Shown here in pieces: positions 63,812 to 64,000 of a stretch of 64,000 nt of DNA. Origin of the DNA: Glaciimonas sp. (GTDB lineage Bacteria; Pseudomonadota; Gammaproteobacteria; Burkholderiales; Burkholderiaceae_D); NCBI GenBank assembly GCA_012927585.1, contig JABBOY010000003.1:62001-126000 (forward strand), written 5' to 3'. The first letter of the stretch is position 1. The number at the start of each line of letters is the position of its first letter. The translations under genes and the position numbers were made by a program. The notes beneath the pieces were generated by a model. The model was not told the origin of the DNA. It saw only the letters and a program-made list of their open reading frames with translations, and did no database searches.

Positions 63812-64000
63812 CGGCGACGATCTTTGCAAAAATCGGATCGAGTTCACTGGCCACAGCGTCAAGCTTGCGGCTGCCGTAAGGCGCGAACGTCGCGCTCGGG
63901 GTGCGGTAGCTGACGCTTGCCGTGCCGTTCTTGTTTTCCGTCACATACAGTCGCAACGGCGCCTCGATGCCGGCTGGCAGACTCGCTTCCAGCATGCGCA
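63795..64000 (-). CDS. DUF302-family protein, N-terminus beyond window
   Basis: C-terminal 68 codons of a protein that resembles the DUF302 family (LPLRLYVTENKNGTASVSYRTP pattern and the alanine-rich end). The start lies beyond the right edge. First visible gene of the DUF302-YedE-DUF3179 operon. Function unknown. Confidence 0.65.
   Translation of the reverse strand, partial: RMLEASLPAGIEAPLRLYVTENKNGTASVSYRTPSATFAPYGSRKLDAVASELDPIFAKIVADATGK

Overview
The window looks like chromosome from a betaproteobacterium, probably Burkholderiales, Rhodocyclales or a relative, that lives with metals and uses aromatics without oxygen. The evidence is the tyrS / M23 peptidase / anmK gene order, a Neisseria/Burkholderia-type trimeric porin, a complete 4-hydroxybenzoyl-CoA reductase operon, and large arsenic and mercury gene sets. 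I see no rRNA, tRNA, CRISPR array, integrase or intact transposase. All assignments come from reading the translations; no database search was run.

Layout. 1-4.0 kb: housekeeping genes (tyrS, cell-wall peptidase, anmK). 4.1-16.8 kb: aromatic and molybdenum region, with a XylR/DmpR-type sigma-54 activator, an aryl-CoA ligase, divergent hcrCAB-xdhC, then fdhD and a large molybdopterin oxidoreductase. Ligase plus HcrCAB would convert 4-hydroxybenzoate to its CoA ester and then to benzoyl-CoA. XdhC and FdhD are molybdenum cofactor maturation factors. 17-22 kb: GGDEF protein, two glutathione transferases, a decayed patch (MFS and MocR-like fragments) and a porin. 22.4-28.5 kb: tamA-tamB. 28.7-29.4 kb: queC.

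29.6-39.6 kb is a defence island: small HTH protein, SNF2-type helicase with a degenerate PLD-like N-terminus, DUF4391 protein, type III DNA methyltransferase, an unrecognised 240-aa protein, and a type III restriction helicase-nuclease. It is bounded on the left by one of two copies of a hairpin-forming element of about 130 bp and on the right by the tail of an AraC-type gene.

39.8-52.8 kb is an arsenic/arsenosugar-type cluster: arsS, a membrane-FAD oxidoreductase fusion, two arsenosugar-family glycosyltransferases, glutathione reductase, a PhnDEC-like ABC transporter, an EamA exporter and AhpD-like proteins. It contains two deletion-born chimeras: a metallophosphoesterase start joined to a gor tail, and an ArsM-PstS-PstB fusion. 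52.8-57.2 kb holds a five-heme lipoprotein, two exported proteins built from NPCAAK repeats (one also a mono-heme cytochrome) and a His-rich protein between them. I consider this locus the best candidate for an undescribed system. 57.2-60.7 kb is a merR / merTPFAD mercury operon with a readable merO. 60.7-64 kb holds a TVP38 protein, DUF3179, a YeeE/YedE transporter and a partial DUF302 protein.

Five intergenic sites carry a previously unlabelled repeat of about 70 bp: CGCAT-N7-ATGCG in the centre and ATACT boxes placed with constant spacing.
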